From NCBI GenBank assembly GCA_910579805.1, contig CAJTWM010000001.1, forward strand, positions 310,001 to 374,000: a stretch of DNA of 64,000 nt. The letters run 5' to 3'. The translations under genes and the position numbers were made by a program. This DNA is from an uncultured Lachnospiraceae bacterium. GTDB taxonomy: Bacteria > Bacillota > Clostridia > Lachnospirales > Lachnospiraceae. Positions 1 through 8,378 of the stretch are shown in pieces. How positions within the stretch are numbered: position 1 is the stretch's first letter; each line of letters opens with the position of its first letter. The notes under the pieces are model-generated. The model saw only the letters and a program-made list of their open reading frames with translations. It was not told the origin of the DNA and did not search any database.

Positions 1-1311
1 CAGCCACTCCCTATAATGTTCCATTACATTTACGCCGTCCGCCGTAATGTTCCCTTCTTTCAGTTTTAAAAGCCCTAACAGAATATCTACCACGGTAGTT
101 TTTCCGGCTCCCGAGCCGCCCACGATACCGATGGAAGTACCGACCTGAATCGTCAGGTCCGCCTTGTCAAAGATCAGCTTCTCCGTATTCGGATAAGCGT
201 AAGTAATGCCCTGCAGCCTGATCTCCTTTGTAACGGGAAGTTTTTCACTAGCCTCCTTTACATAGGACATATCCACTTTTTCCTCGCTGATATCTTCTAC
301 CAGATTATCGCTGACATTCATAAAGAACGGCTCGCAGTAAGCAATCTGGGTCAGCTGGTTGTTGATTCTGCTGGCGGAAGGCATGAGACGCATGGCGGCC
401 GTTGCAAACGCGCCCAAGATCGTGATCATATCCGCCACATTTACATCGGCAAGCACCAGTACCAGCATATATGCCACCATACCGGCAATACAGACCGTCT
501 CGATCAAAAGCTTAGGCGCGCTGCTGAAAAGATTCAGACGTTCCATTGCCGCCACAAAACCACGGCCCTGCTTCATGTATTCCTTTACAAAATACTGCTC
601 TTTTCCGGCGACTTTCACTTCTTTAATCCCGCATACTGCCTGTGAGATCCATTCATACATAGACGCGCCGTAATCCTGATTTTCTTTTCCGGTACGGTTC
701 ATGATCGGTTTGATGATTTTTTTGATCACAAGCAAAGTAAGTACCAAAAGCGTCGCGATCACTACCGTCATAAGCGGATCCATGGCAAGCAGTACTACTC
801 CCAACGTAAGAAAAACGATCGTCTCGGAGACCACCTGCAGCAATGCGAGGATCAGACCGTACATATTATTTACGTCCGCAGCGATACTTCTTTGGATCAC
901 CGCCGTATCCGCATTTAAAAAGTATTCGTAATCTTTTTTAATATAGCTTTTTAAAAGCCGTTGGGCGGTATAAAACTGATTCGTGTATACAAAATGATAC
1001 ATCCTTTTCTGCTGAAAGAACAAAAACAGGTTTTTACATATAAACGCAAGGATCAGCGCCGTCATCACGACAACCGTAAGCTGTTTCGGAGTCGTAATAT
1101 GGAAGACTTCATAAAACTTTGCTACAATCTCATATTTTTCCCCGAATCTCTCCATAGAATCAGGAGACAGGATCACTGAAATAACAGGAATCACAAGGCC
1201 GATACTGAGCGCCTCCAATATAGCCCCGATCAGCATCAATACCAGTAAAACCCCCATCTGCTTTTTTTGGGATTGATTCATCAACTTCATTAATTTGTTA
1301 TAGATTTTCAT
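1..1311 (-). CDS. ABC transporter with fused membrane and ATPase domains (PglK/MsbA-like flippase), 3' end cut by window edge
   Basis: The frame starts at ATG 1311 behind a GGGAG ribosome site with 5 nt spacing and stays open for 437 codons to the window edge. The N-terminal half is a polytopic membrane domain (MKIYNKLMKLMNQS then hydrophobic helices). A Walker A motif (GIVGGSGAGKTT) is encoded near positions 75-130. The signature motif and Walker B lie outside the window. By family, such half-transporters flip undecaprenyl-linked oligosaccharides, as PglK does, or lipids. As the last visible gene of the exopolysaccharide operon it probably moves the glycan or its repeat unit across the membrane, and no Wzx-type flippase is seen. 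The family call is firm; the substrate is inferred from neighbours. Confidence 0.88.
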   Translation of the reverse strand, partial: MKIYNKLMKLMNQSQKKQMGVLLVLMLIGAILEALSIGLVIPVISVILSPDSMERFGEKYEIVAKFYEVFHITTPKQLTVVVMTALILAFICKNLFLFFQQKRMYHFVYTNQFYTAQRLLKSYIKKDYEYFLNADTAVIQRSIAADVNNMYGLILALLQVVSETIVFLTLGVVLLAMDPLMTVVIATLLVLTLLVIKKIIKPIMNRTGKENQDYGASMYEWISQAVCGIKEVKVAGKEQYFVKEYMKQGRGFVAAMERLNLFSSAPKLLIETVCIAGMVAYMLVLVLADVNVADMITILGAFATAAMRLMPSASRINNQLTQIAYCEPFFMNVSDNLVEDISEEKVDMSYVKEASEKLPVTKEIRLQGITYAYPNTEKLIFDKADLTIQVGTSIGIVGGSGAGKTTVVDILLGLLKLKEGNITADGVNVMEHYREWL

Positions 1312-1316
1312 TTTTG

Positions 1317-1340
1317 CTCCCATCTGTCCGCTTTTGCGGA
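1317..1340 (-). promoter_or_regulatory. Hairpin plus ribosome-site module, copy A
   Basis: On the minus strand a short hairpin (TCCGC AAAA GCGGA) is followed by CAGATGGGAG and then exactly 5 nt before the ATG at 1311. The same arrangement occurs upstream of four other start codons in this window. It probably places a small stem just 5' of the Shine-Dalgarno site; its effect on translation is unknown. Confidence 0.55.
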
Positions 1341-1416
1341 TACTCAAATCATGGAGGCTGAAAGCGTATTTCTTTCAACCTTCCAAATATGCTGCCTACG
1401 GCGTCAGTGCCGGGTT

Positions 1417-2508
1417 TTATATGGCCGCATTATAATTATGCAGTTCGGGATCCTCATAAGCATCCCAAAAAGATTGTCCCAGATTAATCTTTTCATCGGC
1501 GAAGTCTATAGTATCCAGCGCCGTAGTCACTATAGAGATGGCCAGTTTAAAGTGCGTTCCCTCTATAAAATTCAAAACCTCGATAGGAAATTTCCCCTTA
1601 ATGACCGTACACTCGGGAAACAAAGTCTCATAGTCCACCGTATCCCTTGGGTGCGGCTTGATCACCACATGGCATCCTTTCGCATAATCCCTGATAATAT
1701 CTTTGCAGATCTGAATCCTTGCTTCTAACGACCGGGGATGGGGCTGGGACAAAAACAGCATACAGTTTCCGTCCTTGGCCTTATTTCCCAGTTCTTCCAT
1801 AAACTGCCCGGCGTCGGGCATAAAAACCTTTAATATCATCTTTCTCTGACTGTCGCTTAACGCCAGTTCCAACGGCTTTCTCGGCACCTCCACATATTTC
1901 TCATAGTCATATTTCAGTACGGAACGGTCGTTGACTTCCATATCCAGACAGTATTTTCCATATCCGTTCTGGATAAAAATGATATTTCTCTTTGCCAAAA
2001 ATGCCTTTAGTCCGAAATGTCCCCTGTTTTCATACCGGGCCCCATCCAAATACTTCAGACAGTCCAGCCCGTCCTCCATGGCATGATAATAAATATGCTT
2101 ATAACTCAAGTACCAGCCGATCGGATCCCAGTCACAGTATACATAAATATCTCTATACTGCTTAAAATCTATCGTAATATACGGTTCCATCTTTTGGGGA
2201 TGCTTCTTTGTCAGAATGATCCGGTTAACCATATGCCACACGACATTATTATGGGATTTCTGATACTTTGCAAGCTCCGGAAAGTCAGACGCCTTTCTTT
2301 CATCCAAAATATGCACTTTACGGAACATCCCGCAGGCTTCTAACTGCTCTTTCAGATTTCCAAAATCCGTGGACATTTTACTTAAAGCAATATCAGCCCT
2401 TCCCTGCTCCTCCTCCGGACGATTGCATTCTTTTAATAGCGTCACATATACATTATAAAAAGTATGGCAGACGTAGATCCTGTCGTACTTTGTTTTATTT
2501 TTTTGCAT
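1417..2508 (-). CDS. Putative sialyltransferase-like glycosyltransferase (GT52/polysialyltransferase type)
   Basis: This 363-residue protein has no signal peptide. It opens with YDRIYVCHTFYNVYVTLL, the pattern seen at the start of GT52 and polysialyltransferase-like enzymes. Near residues 285-295 it has a KPHPRD motif matching the HP motif of those CMP-sialic-acid-dependent transferases. If the assignment is right, it transfers sialic acid or a related sugar in the cytoplasm. No CMP-sialate synthesis genes are visible here, so the donor would come from elsewhere. It lies between a GT-A-like transferase and the ABC flippase in one operon. The start ATG overlaps an 18-bp tandem repeat. The fold class is likely; the sugar is uncertain. 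Confidence 0.6.
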   Translation of the reverse strand: MQKNKTKYDRIYVCHTFYNVYVTLLKECNRPEEEQGRADIALSKMSTDFGNLKEQLEACGMFRKVHILDERKASDFPELAKYQKSHNNVVWHMVNRIILTKKHPQKMEPYITIDFKQYRDIYVYCDWDPIGWYLSYKHIYYHAMEDGLDCLKYLDGARYENRGHFGLKAFLAKRNIIFIQNGYGKYCLDMEVNDRSVLKYDYEKYVEVPRKPLELALSDSQRKMILKVFMPDAGQFMEELGNKAKDGNCMLFLSQPHPRSLEARIQICKDIIRDYAKGCHVVIKPHPRDTVDYETLFPECTVIKGKFPIEVLNFIEGTHFKLAISIVTTALDTIDFADEKINLGQSFWDAYEDPELHNYNAAI

Positions 2509-2577
2509 GATTACTGTCCTCTATATAATACTGGGCTTTATATAATTACTGCGCTCTATATGATTACTGCGCTGCTG
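2507..2577. repeat. Four imperfect copies of an 18-bp tandem repeat between two glycosyltransferase genes
   Basis: Read on the plus strand, the unit ATAATTACTGCGCTCTAT recurs with small changes at about 2507, 2525 (17 bp), 2542 and 2560. It fills most of the gap between the 1417-2508 gene and the 2591-3667 gene and overlaps the start codon and ribosome-site region of the former. Confidence 0.7.
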
Positions 2578-2590
2578 TCTTCTGCATTTT

Positions 2591-3667
2591 TTACCGTTTT
2601 CCCGTGAAAATCTTTTGTATCTTTCCCACCAGCTTATATTGCAGAGTATAGCGGTTAAAAGGCCGTTTCACAAGCCTTATCCCTGCAATGCGCGCGCTCT
2701 TTTTCCTATCCGGAAACTGTTTTTTCTTTTGGTAATAACGATAAAAATATTCCATGGCATGTTCCTTTTCATCCGGAAGATGCCAGATACAGACGGGGTT
2801 ATAAACCGCGTTCATACTGACCAGATAAAAATCGTTCGTCCAATAGCGGTAAATATAAGGTATGGCGGCAATCACTTCCGGGGTATGGCATTCTTTTCCA
2901 TCCTCCTGTGCCGCATCTTGGGATACTGTTCCTCCCCGCTCCGCCGCGCATTCCCGGAACGCCGTTTCCCCCTGCTCCGCCGCACGCTCCCGGGACACCT
3001 GCATTCTTGCCGCGGCAATGGAAAGGATCGTTTCGTCCCCGGTATGATCGTCCACACAAAAGTCCTTTTCTTTCATCCTTTCATAAACGGATCTGCATTC
3101 CCTCAAAAAATACCGCAGCGCCTGTCTGTTTCCGCAGACATACTCGCCCCCGTAATGCACGATGTTAATCTGTTCTTCATACAGCTTTACATAGTCGGAA
3201 CGGATCCGTTCTCTGTCATGATGATGGTAAGAATGGCCAAGAGGATATAAAATAACGCCCGTTTCGCATTCCTCCCACATCTCGCGATAGCCCTGCATGG
3301 TGATCGTATCCGCATCCAGCAGCAGGAAGTTCTCATAGTCCTCTTCCTCCGTCACATGAAAAAGCGCGCACAGCTTAAAAAATGCAAGCGACCACACAAA
3401 GTTCTCAGGCATGACATAAGAATCGAAATCTATTTCCTTTATTTTGATATTTTCCCTTTCAAATAAACTCTTATATGGCTCCGGAACCGCTTTATTCACC
3501 ACGAGCATTACCGTGTCTTCAGGATTGTGGATGGCTGCCGATCTCAAAGAAACAAAAATATTCTCCATATATAATGCTAGTTTTTTTTCATCCATTTTTC
3601 CTGCAAGCTGCATCGAAGTCTTATAGTTTTCCTTAAACGCAAATGCGTTTATAATCAGATTTGACAT
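2591..3667 (-). CDS. GT-A type glycosyltransferase with an internal repeat insertion
   Basis: The protein is 358 residues from ATG 3667, chosen because GAGGAG lies 4 nt upstream. An ATG at 3679 overlaps the previous stop and would add four residues. A DXD-type motif (LLLDADT, near residue 118) follows a nucleotide-binding N-terminal half, which supports a metal-dependent nucleotide-sugar transferase. Roughly residues 225-258 are a low-complexity stretch (for example CAAERGGTVSQDAAQ) encoded by imperfect, G+C-rich repeats of about 33 bp; the fold does not need it. The gene sits in the exopolysaccharide operon between GT4 and GT52-like genes. Acceptor and sugar are unknown. Confidence 0.7.
   Translation of the reverse strand: MSNLIINAFAFKENYKTSMQLAGKMDEKKLALYMENIFVSLRSAAIHNPEDTVMLVVNKAVPEPYKSLFERENIKIKEIDFDSYVMPENFVWSLAFFKLCALFHVTEEEDYENFLLLDADTITMQGYREMWEECETGVILYPLGHSYHHHDRERIRSDYVKLYEEQINIVHYGGEYVCGNRQALRYFLRECRSVYERMKEKDFCVDDHTGDETILSIAAARMQVSRERAAEQGETAFRECAAERGGTVSQDAAQEDGKECHTPEVIAAIPYIYRYWTNDFYLVSMNAVYNPVCIWHLPDEKEHAMEYFYRYYQKKKQFPDRKKSARIAGIRLVKRPFNRYTLQYKLVGKIQKIFTGKR
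2894..2995 (-). repeat. In-frame G+C-rich minisatellite inside a glycosyltransferase gene
   Basis: Two to three imperfect copies of a unit near 33 bp (containing CTCCGCCGC followed by a CCCGG-like core on the plus strand) encode alternating Ala/Glu/Arg/Gly residues. The length is a multiple of three, so gain or loss of a unit would keep the frame. Confidence 0.6.
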
Positions 3668-3675
3668 AATTCTCC

Positions 3676-4887
3676 TCATCTACACGCTTTGGCGCCATTC
3701 TGGTTTTTTATATACAAATATCCCTTCCTCGGTGAAATAACAGGTGCTATACTGCACGGGCCCGACGAAGGCGGCGTAATCTTTCCTGAAAGAATCCCTC
3801 TGCAAAGCCCTAACAGCCTGCCTGCCGCCGTTTTTTCATTCCATTCCTGTTCAATATGCCGATAAGAAGCACGGCCGAACGCTTCTGTCATGTTCCGATC
3901 CGACGCCAGCTTTTTTCCCATGCGGATAAATTCCTCTTCATCCCCTGTACGGTATACATAGCCGTTCTCGCCATCCTTTAGAAGATAAGGCGCCGCGCCG
4001 ATACCATGTCCCGCAATCAGCGCGCATCCGCTATTCATGGATTCATTGACTACCGCGCCCCAGCCTTCCCTGTAATCGCTGGTAAAAAGAAAAATATCCG
4101 CCTCTTCCATCTCTTCCCGTACCTTTTCCGGGCTTAAGAAACCCAAAAACCTGACTTCGTTTTCCAAATCTTTTTTCCGGATCTCTGAAAGAAGCGCGTT
4201 CTTTTCTTCTCCGTCCCCTATCATATACAATTCAAAAGAAATCCCCTCCGCTTTCAGCGCCTCCGCCAAATGGACCGGATATTCGGGATGCTTCAAAGAA
4301 AGAAATCTGGCGGCAAAAAGAAGCCGCACTTTGCCCGTTCTTTCCCTGCGTTCTCTTTTCTTTTTCATTAATTCCTCTATGTCCTGCTCTTTAAATGCGG
4401 GAAAATATCCAAAACAGTACTTTTTATTCGGATAAGCCCCGATCAGCGCAAAATCCGACGCCACATAGGCGCCCGCACACAAAAGATAGACAGGCGCGTT
4501 CCGGTAACGGATGTGATCATGATATTTTTTCCGAAGTCCTTTGGGAGAAACCGCCTTCCACTGTCCCTCCCTGTATATACGCTCTGAATACCGTATCACC
4601 GGCTTTCCCGCGCGAAGCCGTTCTTCTATATAGGTTTCGTCCTCTACCCCGCCGAAGATCACGATATCGCTTTCCCAGATAATCCGCCTGCAAAGTTCCT
4701 CTTCTTCATAAAAGCACTTAGCATAAGGAATCTTCCCGATGTCCGTCCCCCATCCCATGGCGACCCGTTCTCCTTCCATCGGCATTGTCTGGATAAAACA
4801 ATAATTTTCTCCCAATTCTTCGTACAGCCTGTCTGCAAGCGGAATCTGATGATGATTGATATAATTAGATACAAAGGTTAATTTCAT
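3676..4887 (-). CDS. GT4-family glycosyltransferase
   Basis: This is a 403-residue GT-B fold enzyme starting MKLTFVSNYINHHQ. ATG 4887 is chosen because GGAG lies 7 nt upstream and the typical family N-terminus begins here; the frame is open further upstream but that part overlaps the preceding gene. The C-terminal half shows the retaining GT4 pattern: LFAARFLSLKHPEYPV, GDGEEK, LGFLS, and the nucleotide-sugar-binding stretch FTSDYREGWGAVVNESMNSG with an EX7E-like spacing. It overlaps the upstream GT4 gene by 23 bp and its TGA overlaps the next start, so translation is probably coupled. It adds a sugar to the lipid-linked repeat unit; the specific sugar cannot be read. Confidence 0.85.
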   Translation of the reverse strand: MKLTFVSNYINHHQIPLADRLYEELGENYCFIQTMPMEGERVAMGWGTDIGKIPYAKCFYEEEELCRRIIWESDIVIFGGVEDETYIEERLRAGKPVIRYSERIYREGQWKAVSPKGLRKKYHDHIRYRNAPVYLLCAGAYVASDFALIGAYPNKKYCFGYFPAFKEQDIEELMKKKRERRERTGKVRLLFAARFLSLKHPEYPVHLAEALKAEGISFELYMIGDGEEKNALLSEIRKKDLENEVRFLGFLSPEKVREEMEEADIFLFTSDYREGWGAVVNESMNSGCALIAGHGIGAAPYLLKDGENGYVYRTGDEEEFIRMGKKLASDRNMTEAFGRASYRHIEQEWNEKTAAGRLLGLCRGILSGKITPPSSGPCSIAPVISPRKGYLYIKNQNGAKACR

Positions 4888-6346
4888 GGTAAATCTCCAA
4901 AAGTCGTCTATAATTTGTCCCGGCATCATGGGTTTTGCCTGCACGCCTCTTTCCTGCTGCCGAAAGCCTGTCCGCAAGCTTTTCATCGGCAAAAATGCGC
5001 ACAATCTGCTCCGCAAGCGCATGTTCATCCTCCGTCGGATAGAAAAGCCCTTCCTTTTCTCCCTCCAGAAGGCTCGGCACGCCTCCTGTTTCACTGCTTA
5101 CCACCGGCACGCCCAGAAGCATTGCCTCGCCTACGGTATTGGAAGAATTTTCCAAAACCGACGCGGAAAGGAACACATGACTTTTTAAAAGCCGTTCGCA
5201 CATTCCCTCCGCATCCAGTCTTCCTAAGAAAACAACATGCTCCTCCAAATGATTTTGTCTGATCAGCTCCAACAAATATTTCCCATACGTCCCGATCTTA
5301 ACCTTCTCTTTGAAAGACCCATACGCCGTTATTTTATCGCCTGCCACATACATTTTGGCATTGGGATATTTCTCCAGCACCTTCGGAAATGCCCTGAGCG
5401 CAATATGAAGCCCCTTGATCGGATAATTTCCCTGACTTACAAAGACAGAATATCTCTCGCAGTCCCCAATCTTCCAATCTTTCCCATAAAAATGACTTCT
5501 CAATGTCTCATTCCATTTATAATATTTCGCCGTTTCCAGATATTTTCCCAAAACTGCCTTGTCCCATGCGGTCCTGCCGGCAATATTTCCGGCAAGCGCT
5601 AATGCGGCTTTCTCATTTGCGCCGCGCAGCATGAATTTTTCCTGCTGCTCTATAATATTATCTTTTTTCAGCCAGTCACGGAACGTTTTCTTTTTACAAA
5701 CATCAGAAGGCAGTCCCACTGTATAATATTTTGCCAATTCACTACAGATTCCCTGTACCGAGATCAAAATCCGTTTCCGGTTCCGGCAGATTTTTGCCAT
5801 TGCAAGCGTATGGGGGAACTCCGTGCCGAATATATGTATGATATCCGGTTCAAACTGTTCCACAATGCTCTTAAGCCTTTCCTCTAACGAACTGTCATAG
5901 ATTTCAGGATGCTGCGTATCCTCATAAAACCCATAATAGGCAACCTCCGCTCCGGTTTTCATCCCGGTTTTTCTCCGATCCTCTTCCCGCCTTCTATCCG
6001 GGGTATTGGAAACAACACCTCCTATAGTGTCCGTGGTATTGGCAGTACTAATGGTATCAAAGATACCATTGGTATCAGCAATACCATTGGTATCGAAAGT
6101 GCCATTGGTATCAAAGGTACCTTTGGTATCGAAGATGTCATTGGTATCGGGAATACTTACAGTTCCTCTGACGCCATCTCGGTCTTTTGAAACCGGAAAA
6201 CAAATACCAAGCGTTATTTTATTCTCTTTCTCCCTAAGTATCGCTTCCGAAATACCGGTAAGCCATCCTTCCTTATTACTTTCCGGCATATGCAGTTTTT
6301 TTGCAATGGCCGGAAGGACAATATTACACAACCACAATACCTTCAT
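4865..6346 (-). CDS. GT4-family glycosyltransferase with a hexapeptide-repeat insertion
   Basis: The enzyme is 493 residues from ATG 6346, with GGAGGG 5 nt upstream. It starts MKVLWLCNIVLPAIAKKL, a GT-B Rossmann strand, and ends with the GT4 signature region (ASVLENSSNTVGEAMLLG and ETGGVPSLL). Residues about 67-108 are an insertion of degenerate six-residue repeats of the type FDTNGT, placed between the first beta strands. The rest is of normal family size (about 400-430), so the repeat accounts for the extra length. It is cytoplasmic and acts on the undecaprenyl-linked glycan. It overlaps the next GT4 gene by 23 bp. Confidence 0.85.
   Translation of the reverse strand: MKVLWLCNIVLPAIAKKLHMPESNKEGWLTGISEAILREKENKITLGICFPVSKDRDGVRGTVSIPDTNDIFDTKGTFDTNGTFDTNGIADTNGIFDTISTANTTDTIGGVVSNTPDRRREEDRRKTGMKTGAEVAYYGFYEDTQHPEIYDSSLEERLKSIVEQFEPDIIHIFGTEFPHTLAMAKICRNRKRILISVQGICSELAKYYTVGLPSDVCKKKTFRDWLKKDNIIEQQEKFMLRGANEKAALALAGNIAGRTAWDKAVLGKYLETAKYYKWNETLRSHFYGKDWKIGDCERYSVFVSQGNYPIKGLHIALRAFPKVLEKYPNAKMYVAGDKITAYGSFKEKVKIGTYGKYLLELIRQNHLEEHVVFLGRLDAEGMCERLLKSHVFLSASVLENSSNTVGEAMLLGVPVVSSETGGVPSLLEGEKEGLFYPTEDEHALAEQIVRIFADEKLADRLSAAGKRRAGKTHDAGTNYRRLLEIYHEINLCI
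6023..6148 (-). repeat. Coding 18-bp tandem repeat (about seven units)
   Basis: On the plus strand the unit ATTGGTATCAAAGGTACC and variants recur in phase every 18 bp, encoding FDTKGT, FDTNGT, FDTNGI, ADTNGI, FDTIST and ANTTDT. Unit boundaries are clear and the frame is conserved. Confidence 0.85.
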
Positions 6347-6421
6347 GCCTGCCCTCCGTGTACGTCCGCCTCTATAAAAAGCCGTTCCTATTCTTTCATT
6401 CTAAATCCTAACGCTTCACAC

Positions 6422-7234
6422 TCATTTCCTTTTATACAGCGCTTTTTTTAGTCCGTTATATATCCCAGAAAAACGTCTGCTTTCCGCCATCCTGCTTCTA
6501 AGCGGCGCGAGGGTAAGCCATAAAATTGCCCGAAACTTTATCCTCTGTCTCCGGCTCATATATTTTGCAGTGATCTCTTTATGCTCCTTTGCAGAAAGTT
6601 TTTTATTTTTCTTCGTTTCCGAAAAACCGCCGCCTTCATAGTCTGCCACAACGATCGGCATATAAAGGGGAAACGCCTCTTTTTTAAAATAACTCCACAA
6701 AAAATGTTCATAATCGGCGCGCACCTTATATTGTAATAGATACCCACGCTCTGAAAAAAGTTCATTCCGGTAAAAACATGCCTGATGGCAAGGAACATTC
6801 CGGTAACATCCAAACGCGTCCATATGGGGATTGGAGGGAACAAGACTGTCCGAAAGTATGGAATAAATGTCCCCATAAAATATTTTGTTCCGCTTTCCCT
6901 GTACGAAATCCTTTACTTTTTTCAGGACGTCCTGATCGTGAAACAGGTCTCCGCAATTCAAAAAGAAAAGAATCCCGCCCCTTGCCTGTGCCGCCGCCTG
7001 ATTCATAGCGTCGTAAATACCTGAATCGGCCTGCCTTATAATGCGGATACGATCGTTTTTTTCAAGCGTTTCCACAGAACCGTCGGTAGAGTTACCGTCC
7101 TTGATCAAAATCTCAAGTTCTCCTTCGCCTGAAGACAAAAAGCTCTGTGAAAGGATGCTGTCCACAGTTTTTTGCAATTTGCCTCCGGGATTTAAAGATA
7201 CTATGATTATGGTAAATAAAGGGGTTTCATTCAT
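6422..7234 (-). CDS. GT2-family glycosyltransferase
   Basis: The protein is 270 residues from ATG 7234. A TTG at 7270 would add 12 residues, but the family normally starts at the PLFTIIIVSLN strand just after this ATG. GT2 features are the N-terminal nucleotide-binding strand, LIKDGNSTDGSVE, the metal-binding FLNCGDLF (an NCGD in place of the usual DXD), and a C-terminal basic tail. The N/C/G/D variant is typical of colanic-acid-type transferases that place the first or second sugar, but this is a loose resemblance. It lies 39 nt after the EpsG polymerase stop in the same operon. Confidence 0.8.
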   Translation of the reverse strand: MNETPLFTIIIVSLNPGGKLQKTVDSILSQSFLSSGEGELEILIKDGNSTDGSVETLEKNDRIRIIRQADSGIYDAMNQAAAQARGGILFFLNCGDLFHDQDVLKKVKDFVQGKRNKIFYGDIYSILSDSLVPSNPHMDAFGCYRNVPCHQACFYRNELFSERGYLLQYKVRADYEHFLWSYFKKEAFPLYMPIVVADYEGGGFSETKKNKKLSAKEHKEITAKYMSRRQRIKFRAILWLTLAPLRSRMAESRRFSGIYNGLKKALYKRK

Positions 7235-7273
7235 GTGAAAGGTACTCCGTTTCTTGTCTTTAACTGTCAACTT

Positions 7274-8371
7274 CTATTCCGGGAAAATCCATGTCCTGTA
7301 AGGTAAAACCTTAATCAAAGGGTCGTAAGCTTTGTATAAAAAGGCTGCGAAATATAACGCCGCGGCTGCAATAAATGCCGATTTCCATATTTTTCTCGTT
7401 TTTCCTTCAGGAATCGCATTTATCATTCCGGGAAGAAGGAAAAGATGGCTGATATTCATGTAATATCCTATGCGGGACACCTCCGGAATAAAGGAGCCGC
7501 AAAGATACAAGAGGAGCGAGAGATAATTGAGCTGGAAAAAAAAACGGTTCATCGGTCTTTCACGAACGGTTTCTTTATACAACAAGATCCCCGCAATAAA
7601 AATTCCCAAGCACCGCAAAATATTCACCAAGGAAGTTCCCGCCTCTAAATACATCGTATCCGCATAGGTCGGATAGATGCGTATAATGATTTTTAAAAGT
7701 AAATCCCGCAGGATAAAACCTGCCGCAGCAGCCAAAGCCAAAAAGCCCATCTGCCATTTTTTCCATGCGAAATCAGCCATAATATAAATCGGCAAAATAA
7801 CAAGAACGGATTTATGGAAAGATGCCGCCAAAAGCACTAGCAAAAGAAATTTGGCATATTCTTTCCGCAATACATATTTTATAGATACGACCGCTAATGC
7901 AAGTGCCAGATAATAACGTATGGTATTCATACTGTTGAAATAATATCCGAAAGTCATAAACAGAAGAAAAGAAAAAGAAAAATCCGCACTCAAATCATAC
8001 ATTCCTTTTAGGAATAAAAAAATAGTCGCTCCGGCAAACAAAGCAAAAATAAGCAGATTGGTTTTCTCCCCTACGCCGAAAATAGATTGAACGCCTTTGG
8101 CAAGCAAATTAAAACCGATTTCCGTCGGCACGCCGTCGCTGCCCTCGATCATCATCAGCCGAAAATACTCCTCATACCGGGCATAGTCGTTTCCCACATA
8201 ATGCCGGCAGGCAGATACCAAAAACAATAACGCAAATATGCCGCACATAAGTATGCCGTTACGCATCTTCAGTCTGGTAACGGCTTTGCTGCCTCTATAG
8301 ATTTCTTCCGGTTTCCGCACAAAATATGCCATTCCTACCGTCACAACCGTTAAAATAATATATACCGCCAT
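7274..8371 (-). CDS. epsG: EpsG-family exopolysaccharide polymerase (Wzy type)
   Basis: A 365-residue polytopic membrane protein with about ten hydrophobic segments. After the second helix it carries RHYVGNDYARYEEYF, the diagnostic RxxxGtDyxxY-type motif of EpsG proteins, followed by the FGYYFNSMNTIRYYLALALA segment. EpsG proteins polymerise lipid-linked repeat units at the outer face of the membrane. A single polymerase in the operon fits a Wzy-dependent pathway. It starts 7 nt after the preceding GT stop. Confidence 0.85.
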   Translation of the reverse strand: MAVYIILTVVTVGMAYFVRKPEEIYRGSKAVTRLKMRNGILMCGIFALLFLVSACRHYVGNDYARYEEYFRLMMIEGSDGVPTEIGFNLLAKGVQSIFGVGEKTNLLIFALFAGATIFLFLKGMYDLSADFSFSFLLFMTFGYYFNSMNTIRYYLALALAVVSIKYVLRKEYAKFLLLVLLAASFHKSVLVILPIYIMADFAWKKWQMGFLALAAAAGFILRDLLLKIIIRIYPTYADTMYLEAGTSLVNILRCLGIFIAGILLYKETVRERPMNRFFFQLNYLSLLLYLCGSFIPEVSRIGYYMNISHLFLLPGMINAIPEGKTRKIWKSAFIAAAALYFAAFLYKAYDPLIKVLPYRTWIFPE

Positions 8372-8378
8372 ATCTTAC

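Noticed and set aside
2799..3250. Several plus- and minus-strand frames over the G+C-rich minisatellite
   Set aside because: They arise from repeat composition; only the transferase frame has a ribosome site and family motifs.
5909..6377. Plus-strand open frames across the GT4 repeat
   Set aside because: They are mirror frames of the 18-bp tandem repeat within a well-supported minus-strand enzyme gene.
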